Under the pieces are notes generated by a model. That model saw only the letters and a list, made by a program, of their open reading frames with translations, had not been told where the DNA came from and did not search any database. The position numbers and the translations under genes were made by a program. Below are positions 28,252-38,078 of a stretch of 64,000 nt of DNA, one piece after another (the stretch's first letter is position 1; the number at the start of each line of letters is the position of its first letter). Origin of the DNA: Phytophthora sp. 'mugwort' (taxonomy: Eukaryota > Oomycota > Peronosporomycetes > Peronosporales > Peronosporaceae); contig JAUCEF010000019.1 of assembly GCA_033558025.1 (NCBI GenBank), positions 1 to 64,000 on the forward strand, read 5' to 3'.

Positions 28252-29727
28252 TTAATAAAAATAAGAAAAATCAATATGTATTAAAATTTTTGAAACACTT
28301 TCATGCATACAACTTTCAAAAATTTTAGGATATAAACCTAATAAAAAGATATTTATAATTAATATTAAATGAATTAAAAATTCACGATAAGTTAAATCAT
28401 AATAAATTTTTAAATAAATATTTTGAATATTACCATAACAAATTCGATTATAAAATAATAAAGAATATACCCCACCCAAAAACATACCAATTGTCGCAAA
28501 AACAGCTGTTGTAGTATTATCTTCAAAAACTCCAGTTAAAATAAGAATTTCACCCACAAAACTACTTGAACCTGGAATAGACATATTTGCTAATACATAA
28601 ATAAATAATGCAATACAAAATAAAGGCATTGTATGTGCTAAACCACCATAATAATTAATAAATCTTGTATGATATCGATCATATAAACATCCAATTGAAA
28701 AAAATAAACCACTCGATACTAAACCATGACTAATCATTTGAATAATACTACCTTCTAATCCTTGAATAGTTAAAGAAAAAATACCCAATATTATAAAATT
28801 CATATGAGCAACTGATGCATAAGCAATAATACGTTTCAAATCTGTTTGTCGTATAGCTGTTAATGACGCATAAATAACAGATATTAAACATAAAACTAAA
28901 ATATACGGTGTAAAATATAATGCAGCTTTAGGAAATAAAGGAACTAAAAACCTAATCATACCGTATGATCCTAATTTTAATAAAATACCAGCTAATAGTA
29001 CAGAACCTGCGGTAGGTGCTTCAACATGTGCTTCCGGTAACCAAACATGAAAAGGTAACATTGGAACTTTAACAGCAAATGATAAAAAAAAAGCTAAGAA
29101 ATAAAATTTTTCATATGAAAAATTAAAATTACTATAATATAATATTTGATAATCAGTTGTACCCACAGTTAAAAATAAATGAATAATGGCAATAAACATA
29201 AATAATGAACCTGCTAATGTATACATAAAAAACAAATATGAAGCTTTAATTTTACGTTCTCTTGAACCCCAAATACCTATAATTAAAAACATAGGAATTA
29301 ATACACTTTCAAAGAAAATATAAAAAATAAGTACATCTAATATACTAAATGAAATGATTAAACAAAATTCTAAAATAAAATATAAAATAAAATATTCTTT
29401 TATATTTTTATTAATCATTTCATAACTAATTAACATACAGATTGGAATCAAAAATGTTGTTAAAATTATAAAAAATAATGAAATACCATCAATACCTAAA
29501 TAAAAATTAATATTAAATTGACTAATCCATTCTATTTTAAATAAATATTGAAAATTAGAAGTTGATTTATCAAATAAAATCCATAAAGGTAATGACATTA
29601 AAAAAATGAAAAAAGACATAAAAATACTAAAATTTTTTATAAATTTTTCATTTTTCGAAAAAGCTAATATAATAACCGTAATTAATGGTAAAATAAGTAA
29701 AAAAATTAATATAAACTTATTAAACAT
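28252..29727 (-). CDS. nad4: NADH dehydrogenase subunit 4
   Basis: ND4 is an antiporter-like subunit of the complex I membrane arm. It is 491 aa from the ATG at 29727. The open frame continues upstream into trnH, giving a false longer protein. Motifs: IYFFESVLIPMFLIIGIWGSRERK, the channel helix with FHVWLPEAHVEAPTAGSVLLA near residue 230, and SHGLVSSGLFFSIG further on. It lies between trnE and trnH on the same strand. Confidence 0.98.
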   Translation of the reverse strand: MFNKFILIFLLILPLITVIILAFSKNEKFIKNFSIFMSFFIFLMSLPLWILFDKSTSNFQYLFKIEWISQFNINFYLGIDGISLFFIILTTFLIPICMLISYEMINKNIKEYFILYFILEFCLIISFSILDVLIFYIFFESVLIPMFLIIGIWGSRERKIKASYLFFMYTLAGSLFMFIAIIHLFLTVGTTDYQILYYSNFNFSYEKFYFLAFFLSFAVKVPMLPFHVWLPEAHVEAPTAGSVLLAGILLKLGSYGMIRFLVPLFPKAALYFTPYILVLCLISVIYASLTAIRQTDLKRIIAYASVAHMNFIILGIFSLTIQGLEGSIIQMISHGLVSSGLFFSIGCLYDRYHTRFINYYGGLAHTMPLFCIALFIYVLANMSIPGSSSFVGEILILTGVFEDNTTTAVFATIGMFLGGVYSLLFYNRICYGNIQNIYLKIYYDLTYREFLIHLILIINIFLLGLYPKIFESCMHESVSKILIHIDFSYFY

Positions 29728-29749
29728 AAAAAAATTTAATTTAAAAATG

Positions 29750-29822
29750 GGCGAAAAATGGGACTTGAACCCATAACACTTAGACCCACAATCTAACACT
29801 CTACCTTTAAGTTATAATCGCC
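29750..29822 (-). tRNA. trnH(gug): tRNA-His(GUG)
   Basis: Anticodon stem TTAGA/TCTAA around loop TTGTGGG (anticodon GTG), T arm ATGGGTTCAAGTCCCAT. The gene appears to encode the G-1 residue opposite C73 typical of histidine tRNA. The acceptor has U-U mismatches next to the body. Confidence 0.93.
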
Positions 29823-29825
29823 TTT

Positions 29826-30243
29826 TTAAATTTTTCTTAAATAATATATAAAATTTAAAAATGATTGAACAATTAAATTATTTAAAGGTGGATAGTTTTT
29901 AGATAATATTTGTTTTACTTTTAAATTAGAATAAATATTATTTTGAATACTCAAATAAATTAATTCAAGTTTTTTAAAATTATATAAATCCCTTATTAAA
30001 TTTAATTCATTATTTCCATAAATTATTAAAATAGAACCTTGTCCTTTTAATTTTAAAAAAATATCAATAATTAAATTTTGATTTAATATTAAAGATTTAT
30101 AATCAAATTTTTTAATTTTTTTTTTTAAAGATATTATTTCATTAATATTTAAATCATTATAACGAAATATATATATATTTATAAGTTTGTTTAATTTTTT
30201 GTAATTGATTTAATTTATACTTTTTAAATTTTTTTTTTTGCAT
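29826..30243 (-). CDS. rpl10-like ORF, arm A copy with AT-repeat frameshift
   Basis: Same gene as the intact 139-aa ORF at 54042-54461. Here an (AT)n run near 30168-30180 has six units instead of seven, which shifts the frame after about 24 codons. Length variation in a dinucleotide run is a typical slippage or consensus error, so the real state of this copy is uncertain. See 54042-54461 for the protein. Confidence 0.6.
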
Positions 30244-30281
30244 AATTTATTGAAAATAAAATTTTATTCTAATAATTAATA

Positions 30282-31460
30282 TTAACGATCAATTTCACCA
30301 AAAACAACATCTAAAGTACCAATAATTGTAACAACATCAGCAATCATATGATTTTTAGCTATAAAATCTAATGCTTGTAAATGTAAAAATCCTGGTGATT
30401 TAATTTTACATCTGTAGGGTTTATTTGTACCATCTGCTACTAAATAAACACCATACTCACCTTTAGGTGCCTCAATAACTGTATAAGTTTCACCAGCATT
30501 TACACAAATATTTTCTGAATAATATTTAAAATGATGAATTAAAGACTCCATAGAATTTTTAATTTGAATTCTATTTGGATTTGTAATTTTTTTATCATCT
30601 AATTTAATAGGACCTTGGGGAATTTTATTAAGTACTTGCAAAATAATTCGAATTGATTGTCGCATTTCTTCTATTCTAATTAAATAACGATCATAACAAT
30701 CGCCATTTGTACCTACAGGTATATCAAATTTTAATTGATCATAAATTTCATAAGGTTGTGTTTTACGTAAATCCCATGAAATACCTGATCCACGTAACAT
30801 AACACCACTAAAACCAAAATTTAAAGCATCTTTAGCAGATATAATACCAATATCTACTAATCTTTGTTTCCAAATTCTATTATTAGTTAACATTTCTTCA
30901 ATTTCATCTAAACGGGTATTAAATTGTTCACAAAAAATATATATATCATTTAACAAACCTTTAGGCAAATCTTGATTAACACCTCCAGGTCTAAAATAAG
31001 CTGCATGCATACGTGCACCAGAAACACGTTCATAAAATTCCATTAATTTCTCACGTTCTTCAAATCCCCAAAAATAAGGTGTCATAGCTCCTACATCTAA
31101 AGCATGACAACATACAGCTAATAAATGATTTAAGATACGTGTTATTTCTGAAAATAAAACTCTTATATATTGTGCTCGTAAAGGTATATCACAATTTAAT
31201 AATTTTTCAATAGCCAAAACATATGCATGTTCTTGACACATCATAGATACATAATCTAAACGATCAAAATAAGGTAACGCCTGTAAATAATTTTTATATT
31301 CAATTAATTTTTCTGTACCTCTATGTAATAAACCTATATGTGAATCAGCTTTTTTAACAACTTCACCGTTTAATTCTAAAATTAAACGTAAAACACCATG
31401 AGCCGCTGGATGTTGTGGACCAAAATTTATAGAAAAATTTTTAATTTTTTTTAATGACAT
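30282..31460 (-). CDS. nad7: NADH dehydrogenase subunit 7 (49-kDa subunit)
   Basis: Nad7 forms part of the quinone-binding cavity in the peripheral arm of complex I. The 392-aa product starts [21 protein letters not shown], the family signature, with [38 protein letters not shown] and the C-terminal [18 protein letters not shown]. It diverges from nad2 across 116 nt that begin with a run of 20 T. Confidence 0.99.
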   Translation of the reverse strand: MSLKKIKNFSINFGPQHPAAHGVLRLILELNGEVVKKADSHIGLLHRGTEKLIEYKNYLQALPYFDRLDYVSMMCQEHAYVLAIEKLLNCDIPLRAQYIRVLFSEITRILNHLLAVCCHALDVGAMTPYFWGFEEREKLMEFYERVSGARMHAAYFRPGGVNQDLPKGLLNDIYIFCEQFNTRLDEIEEMLTNNRIWKQRLVDIGIISAKDALNFGFSGVMLRGSGISWDLRKTQPYEIYDQLKFDIPVGTNGDCYDRYLIRIEEMRQSIRIILQVLNKIPQGPIKLDDKKITNPNRIQIKNSMESLIHHFKYYSENICVNAGETYTVIEAPKGEYGVYLVADGTNKPYRCKIKSPGFLHLQALDFIAKNHMIADVVTIIGTLDVVFGEIDR

Positions 31461-31576
31461 TTTTTTTTTTTTTTTTTTTTAATAAAAATATAATATTTAT
31501 AAATTAATTTTTTTATAAATATATAGCATATATAGTAAGTAAGTATTTTTAAAATATTTATTTCTTTTATTACATT
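31461..31576. promoter_or_regulatory. Divergent spacer between nad7 and nad2 with 20-nt poly-T
   Basis: It separates genes transcribed in opposite directions, so it probably holds promoters for both. It contains a 20-nt T run directly against the nad7 start codon and an ATATATAGCATATATAG segment with GTAAGTAAGTA. No consensus promoter can be verified by eye. Mirror copy: 52709-52824. Confidence 0.4.
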
Positions 31577-33070
31577 ATGTTTTTTCAGGAAATTTTTAAT
31601 AATAATTTTGAAATTATTATCCCCGAATTTTTTTTAACAACTTTTTTATTAATTTTATTATTATTTGGTGTTTTTTATAAAAAAAATCAAAATGCTCAAA
31701 AAATTTTGATTATTAAAAATATTACTACTATAATAATATATTTATTATTAATTCTTTTAATATTAACGTTAAATATAACAAATATTTCAAGTAACATATT
31801 AAATGGTGTATTACTTATTAATAATTTTACACAATTTATTAAAATAATTTTAATTTTATTAACAATTATTTGTTTTTTAATACAACAAAAATATTTAATA
31901 CAACAAAAAATAAATTCATATGAAATTAATATATTAATGTTAATATCATTATTGGGTTTAATGTTATTGGTATCTGCAAATCATTTTATTACTTTATATT
32001 TAGCAATTGAATTACAAAGTTTAAGTTTTTATATATTAACATCCACCCAAAAAAAATCGATATTATCAATTGAGGCTGGTTTAAAATATTTTATTTTAGG
32101 ATCAATTGCTTCAGGTTTTATTCTATTTGGTTCTTCAATAATTTATGCTATTACAGGTTCATTAAATTTTAATAATATTTTTTTAATATTATCAAATATA
32201 AATTTTTTAGATAATATAAATATATTAATTAGTTTATCTTATGGATTAATTTTTATTTTAGTTGGTATTTTATTTAAAATAGGTGCTACACCTTTTCATT
32301 TTTGGTTGCCTGATGTATATGAAGGTGCTCCAAATAATATTTCAAGTTTTTTTGCTATTGTACCAAAAATTGCTTTTATAGGAATTTTAATTCGTTTATT
32401 TTTTGAGATTTTTTTTAATATTTCATATTTCTTTGAAATTTTTTTTTATATTATTTCATTTTTATCTATGTTAATCGGTGCATTATCGGCATTACAACAA
32501 AAAAAAATCAAAAGATTATTAGCTTATAGTGCAATAAGTCATGTAGGTTTTATATTAATAGGATTTACTTCAAATATGTTAAATAATATTCCATTTATTT
32601 TATTATATATTATAATTTATATTATAACAAGTATTAATTTATGGACTTCTTATTTATCTTTAAATATCAATCATAAACCAATTAAATATTTAACAGATTT
32701 ATCAAATATATATACTATTAATAAATTAATTGCTATTATTATAATCATAAATATTTTTTCATTAGCTGGTATACCCCCATTAGCGGGTTTTTTTTCAAAA
32801 TTATTTATATTTTTTTCAGCTATTAAAAATAATTATTTTAGTTTAGTATTTTTTGGTATTATTATAAGTGTTTTAAGCTCTTTTTATTATTTAAAAATAA
32901 TTAAAATTATTTATTTTGAAAAAATATTTAGAAAAATGTATATTTCACAAATAAATAAAAGTCAAAGTATAATATTATTAATTAGTACTCAATTTATTTT
33001 ATTTTTATTTATTTATCCTAATATTATATTAATAAATTTAAACAAAATTTATTTATATTTATTAATATAA
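31577..33070 (+). CDS. nad2: NADH dehydrogenase subunit 2
   Basis: ND2 is an antiporter-like subunit of complex I. The 497-aa product has about fourteen hydrophobic spans. Landmarks are LYLAIELQSLSFYILTS, SIEAGLKYFILGSIASGFIL, FKIGATPFHFWLPDVYEGAP (channel helix) and LAGIPPLAGFFSKL. Length and order are those of long protist ND2. ATG start. Confidence 0.98.
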   Translation: MFFQEIFNNNFEIIIPEFFLTTFLLILLLFGVFYKKNQNAQKILIIKNITTIIIYLLLILLILTLNITNISSNILNGVLLINNFTQFIKIILILLTIICFLIQQKYLIQQKINSYEINILMLISLLGLMLLVSANHFITLYLAIELQSLSFYILTSTQKKSILSIEAGLKYFILGSIASGFILFGSSIIYAITGSLNFNNIFLILSNINFLDNINILISLSYGLIFILVGILFKIGATPFHFWLPDVYEGAPNNISSFFAIVPKIAFIGILIRLFFEIFFNISYFFEIFFYIISFLSMLIGALSALQQKKIKRLLAYSAISHVGFILIGFTSNMLNNIPFILLYIIIYIITSINLWTSYLSLNINHKPIKYLTDLSNIYTINKLIAIIIIINIFSLAGIPPLAGFFSKLFIFFSAIKNNYFSLVFFGIIISVLSSFYYLKIIKIIYFEKIFRKMYISQINKSQSIILLISTQFILFLFIYPNIILINLNKIYLYLLI

Positions 33071-33076
33071 TATTTA

Positions 33077-33150
33077 GTTTGGATAGCTCAGTTGGTTAGA
33101 GTAAAAGACTGAAAATCTTTGTGTCGGTGGTTCAAATCCACCTCCAGACA
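33077..33150 (+). tRNA. trnF(gaa): tRNA-Phe(GAA)
   Basis: Acceptor GTTTGGA/TCCAGAC, D arm TAGCTCAGTTGGTTAGAGT, anticodon loop CTGAAAA (anticodon GAA), T arm GGTGGTTCAAATCCACC. Confidence 0.97.
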
Positions 33151-33166
33151 ATTTTATTATTAAAAT

Positions 33167-33493
33167 ATGTATCTTTTAAGAATAACTTTTAAATCATTTC
33201 AAAAAATAAATCAACTCAAACAAAATTTATTAAAATTAAAAAAAATTAATAAATTCAAAAATATTCAAATACCCGGTGTATTTCAAACAAAACAAAAAAA
33301 AAAAATTTTTACATTATTAAGATCTCCCCATGTAAATAAAAAATCACGTGAACATTTTATTCATAAAAATTATACTTCTAAAATTAATATAAAATTTAAA
33401 AATATTTTTTATTTATTAAATTTTTTAGTTTTAATTAAAAAATTTTTATCTAAAAATTCATTAATAAATATTAAAATTATAAAAAAAAATTAA
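33167..33493 (+). CDS. rps10: Small-subunit ribosomal protein S10
   Basis: uS10 lies in the small-subunit head. The 108-aa product starts MYLLRITFKSF (family: ..irI.lksfd), has GVFQTKQKKKIFTLLRSPHVNK followed by KSREHF, the S10 core motif (P.P.k...fTvlrSPHV.K.SREqFe). The C-terminal strand region is lysine-rich. Confidence 0.96.
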   Translation: MYLLRITFKSFQKINQLKQNLLKLKKINKFKNIQIPGVFQTKQKKKIFTLLRSPHVNKKSREHFIHKNYTSKINIKFKNIFYLLNFLVLIKKFLSKNSLINIKIIKKN

Positions 33494-33503
33494 AATTAAA
33501 CTT

Positions 33504-33577
33504 ATGCTTATAGCTTAAATGGATAAAGCGTTAGATTGCGGATCTATAAAATGAAAGTTCAAATCTTTCTAAGCATA
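33504..33577 (+). tRNA. trnR(gcg): tRNA-Arg(GCG)
   Basis: Acceptor ATGCTTA/TAAGCAT, D arm TAGCTTAAATGGATAAAGC, anticodon stem TTAGA/TCTAT around TTGCGGA (anticodon GCG), T arm GAAAGTTCAAATCTTTC. Confidence 0.93.
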
Positions 33578-33591
33578 TATTTTATTTATTT

Positions 33592-33663
33592 TGAAGTATA
33601 GCCAAGTGGTAAGGCCTCCGTTTTTGGTACGGAAAATCAAAGGTTCGAATCCTTTTACTTCAA
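33592..33663 (+). tRNA. trnQ(uug): tRNA-Gln(UUG)
   Basis: Acceptor TGAAGTA/TACTTCA, anticodon loop TTTTGGT (anticodon TTG), T arm AAAGGTTCGAATCCTTT. Confidence 0.96.
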
Positions 33664-33665
33664 AA

Positions 33666-33739
33666 GGGCCTATAACTCAGTTGGTTAGAGTATACGCCTG
33701 ATAAGTGTAAAGTCAGTAGTTCAAATCTACTTAGGCCCA
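33666..33739 (+). tRNA. trnI(gau): tRNA-Ile(GAU)
   Basis: Acceptor GGGCCTA/TAGGCCC, D arm TAACTCAGTTGGTTAGAGT, anticodon loop CTGATAA (anticodon GAT), T arm GTAGTTCAAATCTAC. Confidence 0.96.
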
Positions 33740-33740
33740 A

Positions 33741-33815
33741 TGAATAATTAACTCAATTGGTAGAGTATTTCGTTTACACCGAAAATGTTAGCGGTTCGAG
33801 TCCGTTATTATTCAA
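33741..33815 (+). tRNA. trnV(uac): tRNA-Val(UAC)
   Basis: Acceptor TGAATAA/TTATTCA, anticodon loop TTTACAC (anticodon TAC), T arm GCGGTTCGAGTCCGT. It is the last of a cluster of four tRNAs before rps12. Confidence 0.95.
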
Positions 33816-33831
33816 TAAAATAACAAATAAT

Positions 33832-34212
33832 ATGTCAACAATTAATCAATTATTTTTAAAAAAACAAAAACGTTTAGAAAAAAAAAAAAGAAATAAAAGT
33901 CCAGCTTTAAAACAATGTCCTCAACGTAAAGGTATTTGTTTAAAAGTTTATAATACAACACCTAAAAAACCAAATTCTGCTATGCGTAAAGTAGCAAAAG
34001 TACACCTATCTAGTAGGTATACAATAATTACTTATATTCCAGGTATTGGTCATACTTTACAAGAACATTCAATAGTATTAGTTAGAGGAGGTCGTGTAAA
34101 AGATTTACCTGGAGTAAAATATCATGTAATTCGTGGTAAATATGATTTATTAGGGATTTATTCTCGAAAAACATCAAGATCAAAATATGGAACTAAAATA
34201 CGAAGAGTATAA
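33832..34212 (+). CDS. rps12: Small-subunit ribosomal protein S12
   Basis: uS12 is the decoding-centre protein. It is 126 aa from the ATG at 33832. The open frame upstream lies in trnV and is rejected. Motifs: [35 protein letters not shown] (decoding loop) and [19 protein letters not shown], ending [11 protein letters not shown]. Its last 26 nt overlap the start of rps7, preserving the bacterial S12-S7 pair. Confidence 0.98.
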   Translation: MSTINQLFLKKQKRLEKKKRNKSPALKQCPQRKGICLKVYNTTPKKPNSAMRKVAKVHLSSRYTIITYIPGIGHTLQEHSIVLVRGGRVKDLPGVKYHVIRGKYDLLGIYSRKTSRSKYGTKIRRV

Positions 34213-34618
34213 AATAAAAAAATTATTTATAAATATGTTATTAAAAAAAGGAAAAAAAACTTGTTCTGAAAACATATTTATAAATATTTTAATTACTTTA
34301 AAAAAAATTACAAAACAAAAACCGAATTTTATTTTATTTAAATCAATTGAAAATTTATTACCGAAATTAAAAGCAATAAGTATTCCAAATAAAAAACGAA
34401 ATAAAAAAAAAAAAAAAAAAGATAGATATTTTTTAATGCTTTTAAATGAAGATAAACAAATTAAAAAATCGATATCGTGGTTACTTTTAAATGCAAATTT
34501 AAAAAACATAACAAACGAAATTATTCAAACTTCAAAAAATAAAAGTAAAACAATCAATACAAAAAAACAATATTATAAAAATATAAAAAAATTAAAATTT
34601 AATCTTATTTTTGATTAA
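34187..34618 (+). CDS. rps7: Small-subunit ribosomal protein S7
   Basis: uS7 is the primary assembler of the small-subunit head. The 143-aa product has [20 protein letters not shown] (family: klin.lmkdGKKs.Ae.i), [20 protein letters not shown] (family: p...l..AienV.P.vEv) and SISWLLLNA (family: ...WLi..A). It is shorter and more degenerate than bacterial S7. The ATG at 34187 lies within rps12. An in-frame Met at about 34235 would remove part of the first helix. Confidence 0.9.
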   Translation: MELKYEEYKIKKLFINMLLKKGKKTCSENIFINILITLKKITKQKPNFILFKSIENLLPKLKAISIPNKKRNKKKKKKDRYFLMLLNEDKQIKKSISWLLLNANLKNITNEIIQTSKNKSKTINTKKQYYKNIKKLKFNLIFD

Positions 34619-34678
34619 TTTTTTTAAAATACATTATTTATCATTAAATAATTAATTATTACAAATTATAAAATTCTT

Positions 34679-35593
34679 ATGAAAAATTATTATTATATTA
34701 ATAAAAAAAATTTACAAATAGAAACTACAACAAATGATTCTAATATCGATAAATTTCAAAATGATTTAAAAATTTTAAAAGAAATTAGTAATAATATACA
34801 AAATACACAAAAACATCCTTATCATTTAGTAGATCCAAGTCCTTGGCCTTTTATAATTTCTTTTGGACTTTTTTTTTTAACTTTTGGTGGTGCTATGTAT
34901 TTTCATGGTTATATTGGCAGTAATTTCTTAATTTTAACAGGATTTTTAATGATTATTTTAACAATGTATACTTGGTTTCGTGATATAGTTAGAGAAGCTG
35001 TATATGAAGGTCAACATACTAAACAAGTACAATTAGGTTTAAGAAATGGTATGCTTTTATTTATTTTTAGTGAATTACTATTTTTTGTTAGTTTTTTTTG
35101 GGCTTTTTTTCATTCAGCTTTAGCACCAACACCTGAAATTGGATCTTTATGGCCACCATTAGGTATTGAAACTGTTAATGCTTGGGGTATTCCTTTATTA
35201 AATACTGTAATATTATTATCATCTGGGGCAACTATTACTTGGGCACACCATTCAATAGTTTTTGGTGATAGAAAAAATGCTATTTTAAGTTTAATTATTA
35301 CAATTTTATTAGCTTTTTTTTTTACTTTAATTCAAGCCTATGAATATATTGAAAGTACTTTTTCAATTTCTGATAGTATTTATGGTACAACTTTTTTTTT
35401 ATTAACAGGTTTTCATGGTATTCACGTTATTGTAGGTACTATTTTTATTATAGTAAGTACTATTAGATTAATTAATCATCATTTTACAAAACAACATCAT
35501 TTCGGTTTTGAAGCTGCAGCTTGGTATTGGCATTTTGTAGATGTTGTTTGGTTATTTTTATTTGTAGCAGTTTACTGGTGGGGAGGTAATTAA
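34679..35593 (+). CDS. cox3: Cytochrome c oxidase subunit III
   Basis: Cox3 is the seven-span accessory core subunit of complex IV. The 304-aa product has about 40 extra N-terminal polar residues before the conserved HPYHLVDPSPWPFIISFG. Other landmarks are VREAVYEGQHTKQVQLGLR, SFFWAFFHSALAPTPEIG, GFHGIHVIVGTIF and the C-terminal WYWHFVDVVWLFLFVAVYWW. Confidence 0.99.
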   Translation: MKNYYYINKKNLQIETTTNDSNIDKFQNDLKILKEISNNIQNTQKHPYHLVDPSPWPFIISFGLFFLTFGGAMYFHGYIGSNFLILTGFLMIILTMYTWFRDIVREAVYEGQHTKQVQLGLRNGMLLFIFSELLFFVSFFWAFFHSALAPTPEIGSLWPPLGIETVNAWGIPLLNTVILLSSGATITWAHHSIVFGDRKNAILSLIITILLAFFFTLIQAYEYIESTFSISDSIYGTTFFLLTGFHGIHVIVGTIFIIVSTIRLINHHFTKQHHFGFEAAAWYWHFVDVVWLFLFVAVYWWGGN

Positions 35594-35617
35594 TTTATTA
35601 AAAAATTAATAATTTTT

Positions 35618-36337
35618 ATGGTTAGTCCTTTAGAACAATTTGAAATTTTACCTATTTTTCAAATACCTTTTGTATTTACTAATGCTTCTTTAATTTTAGT
35701 AATAGGTTTAGTTTATTTATATATATTTACATGTATAAAAACTAAATTTATTCCAACACGTTTTCAACAAATTTTTGAAATGATTTTTAATATTACAATT
35801 GAATTAACTTATTCTAGTATAGGAAAAGCTGGTAAATATTTTGTTTCATTAATTTTTGTTGTTTTTTTTTTTATTTTATTATGTAATTTAATAGGAATGA
35901 TTCCATACAGTTTTACTATAACAAGTCATTTAATTATTACGTTTACTTTAGCATTAACAATTTATTTAGGTTTTAATTTAATTGGAATTAAAAAACATAA
36001 ATTTAATTTTTTAAATTTATTATTACCTAGTGGTGCAAGTATAGCATTAGTTCCCATCTTAGTACCTATTGAATTAGTTTCATACATTTTTCGTGTAATT
36101 AGTTTACCTGTACGATTATTTGCAAATATGATGGCTGGACATACTTTATTAAAAGTAATTGCAGGTTTTGCTTGGGCTATGTTAAATGTAAATAGTTTTA
36201 TTTTTATGGCACATTTTATTCCATTAATAATTATTGTATTATTGGTTGGTTTAGAAATTGCTGTAGCTTTAATTCAGGCATATGTGTTTACGATTTTAAC
36301 GTGTATGTATATAAATGATGCTTTAAATTTACATTAA
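35618..36337 (+). CDS. atp6: ATP synthase Fo subunit a (6)
   Basis: Subunit a forms the proton half-channels beside the c-ring. The 239-aa product has five to six spans. The essential arginine lies in RVISLPVRLFANMMAGHTLL near residue 165, and the last-helix motif reads GLEIAVALIQAYVFTILTCMY. It lies 24 nt after cox3, ahead of trnD. Confidence 0.98.
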   Translation: MVSPLEQFEILPIFQIPFVFTNASLILVIGLVYLYIFTCIKTKFIPTRFQQIFEMIFNITIELTYSSIGKAGKYFVSLIFVVFFFILLCNLIGMIPYSFTITSHLIITFTLALTIYLGFNLIGIKKHKFNFLNLLLPSGASIALVPILVPIELVSYIFRVISLPVRLFANMMAGHTLLKVIAGFAWAMLNVNSFIFMAHFIPLIIIVLLVGLEIAVALIQAYVFTILTCMYINDALNLH

Positions 36338-36373
36338 TAAAATATACAAAAATAAGATATAATATTTTATATT

Positions 36374-36447
36374 GGAAAAATAGCTCAGTTGGTTAGAGTG
36401 GTAGCTTGTCACGCTATAAGTCGCGGGTTCAAGTCCCGTTTTTTCCG
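36374..36447 (+). tRNA. trnD(guc): tRNA-Asp(GUC)
   Basis: Acceptor GGAAAAA/TTTTTCC, D arm TAGCTCAGTTGGTTAGAGT, anticodon loop TTGTCAC (anticodon GTC), T arm GCGGGTTCAAGTCCCGT. Confidence 0.97.
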
Positions 36448-36481
36448 TTTAAATTTATTATATTTAAAAAAATTTATAAAT

Positions 36482-36835
36482 ATGTTATTAAATTATTCAA
36501 ATATTTTTATATTCTTAATATTAAGTTTATTTTTATCAATTTTAATTTTCATTTTATCTTTTAGTTTAATTAAACAAAAAGATGATTTAGAAAAGTTAAC
36601 AGCCTATGAATGTGGATTTAATCCTTATGATGATGCTAGAAAAATTTTTGATGTAAAATTTTATTTAGTAGCTATCCTTTTTATTATTTTTGATTTAGAA
36701 GCTGTTTTTATTTTTCCTTGGGTTTTAACTTTAAGTTCAAATTTTTCATGGGGATTTTGGACTATGATTGAATTTTTAGTTGAATTAGTTATAGGTTTTA
36801 TTTATATTTGGTGTAGTGATGCTTTAGAATGGTAA
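36482..36835 (+). CDS. nad3: NADH dehydrogenase subunit 3
   Basis: ND3 carries the flexible loop near the quinone site of complex I. It is 117 aa from the ATG at 36482. The longer open frame upstream covers trnD. The conserved loop LEKLTAYECGFNPYDDAR contains the active/deactive-sensing cysteine. It is followed by FDVKFYLVAILFIIFDLEAVF. Confidence 0.98.
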   Translation: MLLNYSNIFIFLILSLFLSILIFILSFSLIKQKDDLEKLTAYECGFNPYDDARKIFDVKFYLVAILFIIFDLEAVFIFPWVLTLSSNFSWGFWTMIEFLVELVIGFIYIWCSDALEW

Positions 36836-37301
<466 letters not shown>

Positions 37302-37464
37302 TTAAAATTAAATCCTGAAAAATATGATAAAAATTAATTTTTATCGTATTTTATGTTATATATATACTAATACTGGTTATAGTATTTATTTTAGAAAAAA
37401 AATTATTTATTTTTTTAATATATAAATATTTATAATTATAAATATTTATAATTATTTTTTATTT

Positions 37465-38031
37465 ATGAAAGTATTAAAAAAATTTAGTCAATATTTATTA
37501 CAGATTTTACCAATAATAAATTATACTTTATATAAAAATGAATTATGTATAAATATTTCTACAAAAAATTTAATTCCTATTTTATTTTTTTTAAAAAATC
37601 ATACAAATACTCAATTTAAAGTATTATCAGAAATTTGTGTTATAGATTATATTAATAAAAAAAAACGTTTTGAAATAATTTATAATTTATTAAGTATTCG
37701 TTTTAATAGTCGTTTAAAAATTAAAATAATAATTAATGAATTACAACCGGTAGATTCAATTATAAAAATATATCAATCAGCCAATTGGTGTGAAAGAGAA
37801 GTTTGGGATATGTTTGGTATTTTTTTTTTATACCATCCCGATTTAAGACGGATTTTAACAGATTATGGTTTTGAAGGACATCCTTTACGTAAAGATTTCC
37901 CTTTAAGTGGTTTTTTAGAAATTTTTTATAATGAATTAAAAAAACGTGTTGTTTATGAACCCATTAATTTATCACAACAATACCGATTATTTGAATTTAA
38001 TAATCCTTGGAATAATAAAATAAATATGTAA
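37465..38031 (+). CDS. nad9: NADH dehydrogenase subunit 9 (30-kDa subunit)
   Basis: Nad9 is a peripheral-arm subunit of complex I that packs against Nad7. The 188-aa product contains EREVWDMFGIFFLYHPDLRR and DYGFEGHPLRKDFPLSG, the diagnostic 30-kDa signature, near residues 112-150. Length is normal. It follows atp9 by 163 nt. Confidence 0.98.
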   Translation: MKVLKKFSQYLLQILPIINYTLYKNELCINISTKNLIPILFFLKNHTNTQFKVLSEICVIDYINKKKRFEIIYNLLSIRFNSRLKIKIIINELQPVDSIIKIYQSANWCEREVWDMFGIFFLYHPDLRRILTDYGFEGHPLRKDFPLSGFLEIFYNELKKRVVYEPINLSQQYRLFEFNNPWNNKINM

Positions 38032-38078
38032 TATTTTATTAATTATTTTTGCTTTTAGGTAATTTTTCATTTCATATT

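Noticed and set aside
33757..33831. N-terminal extensions of rps12, nad3, nad4 and rps14 open frames
   Set aside because: These extensions run through trnV, trnD, trnH and trnA/trnK. Internal ATGs just after the tRNAs give family-length proteins.
34180..34509. 109-aa minus-strand open frame (mirror at 49776-50105)
   Set aside because: Antisense shadow of rps7 in AT-rich sequence.
37324..37425. 33-codon ORF between atp9 and nad9
   Set aside because: A one-base difference between arms changes its C-terminus, and no family motif is convincing.
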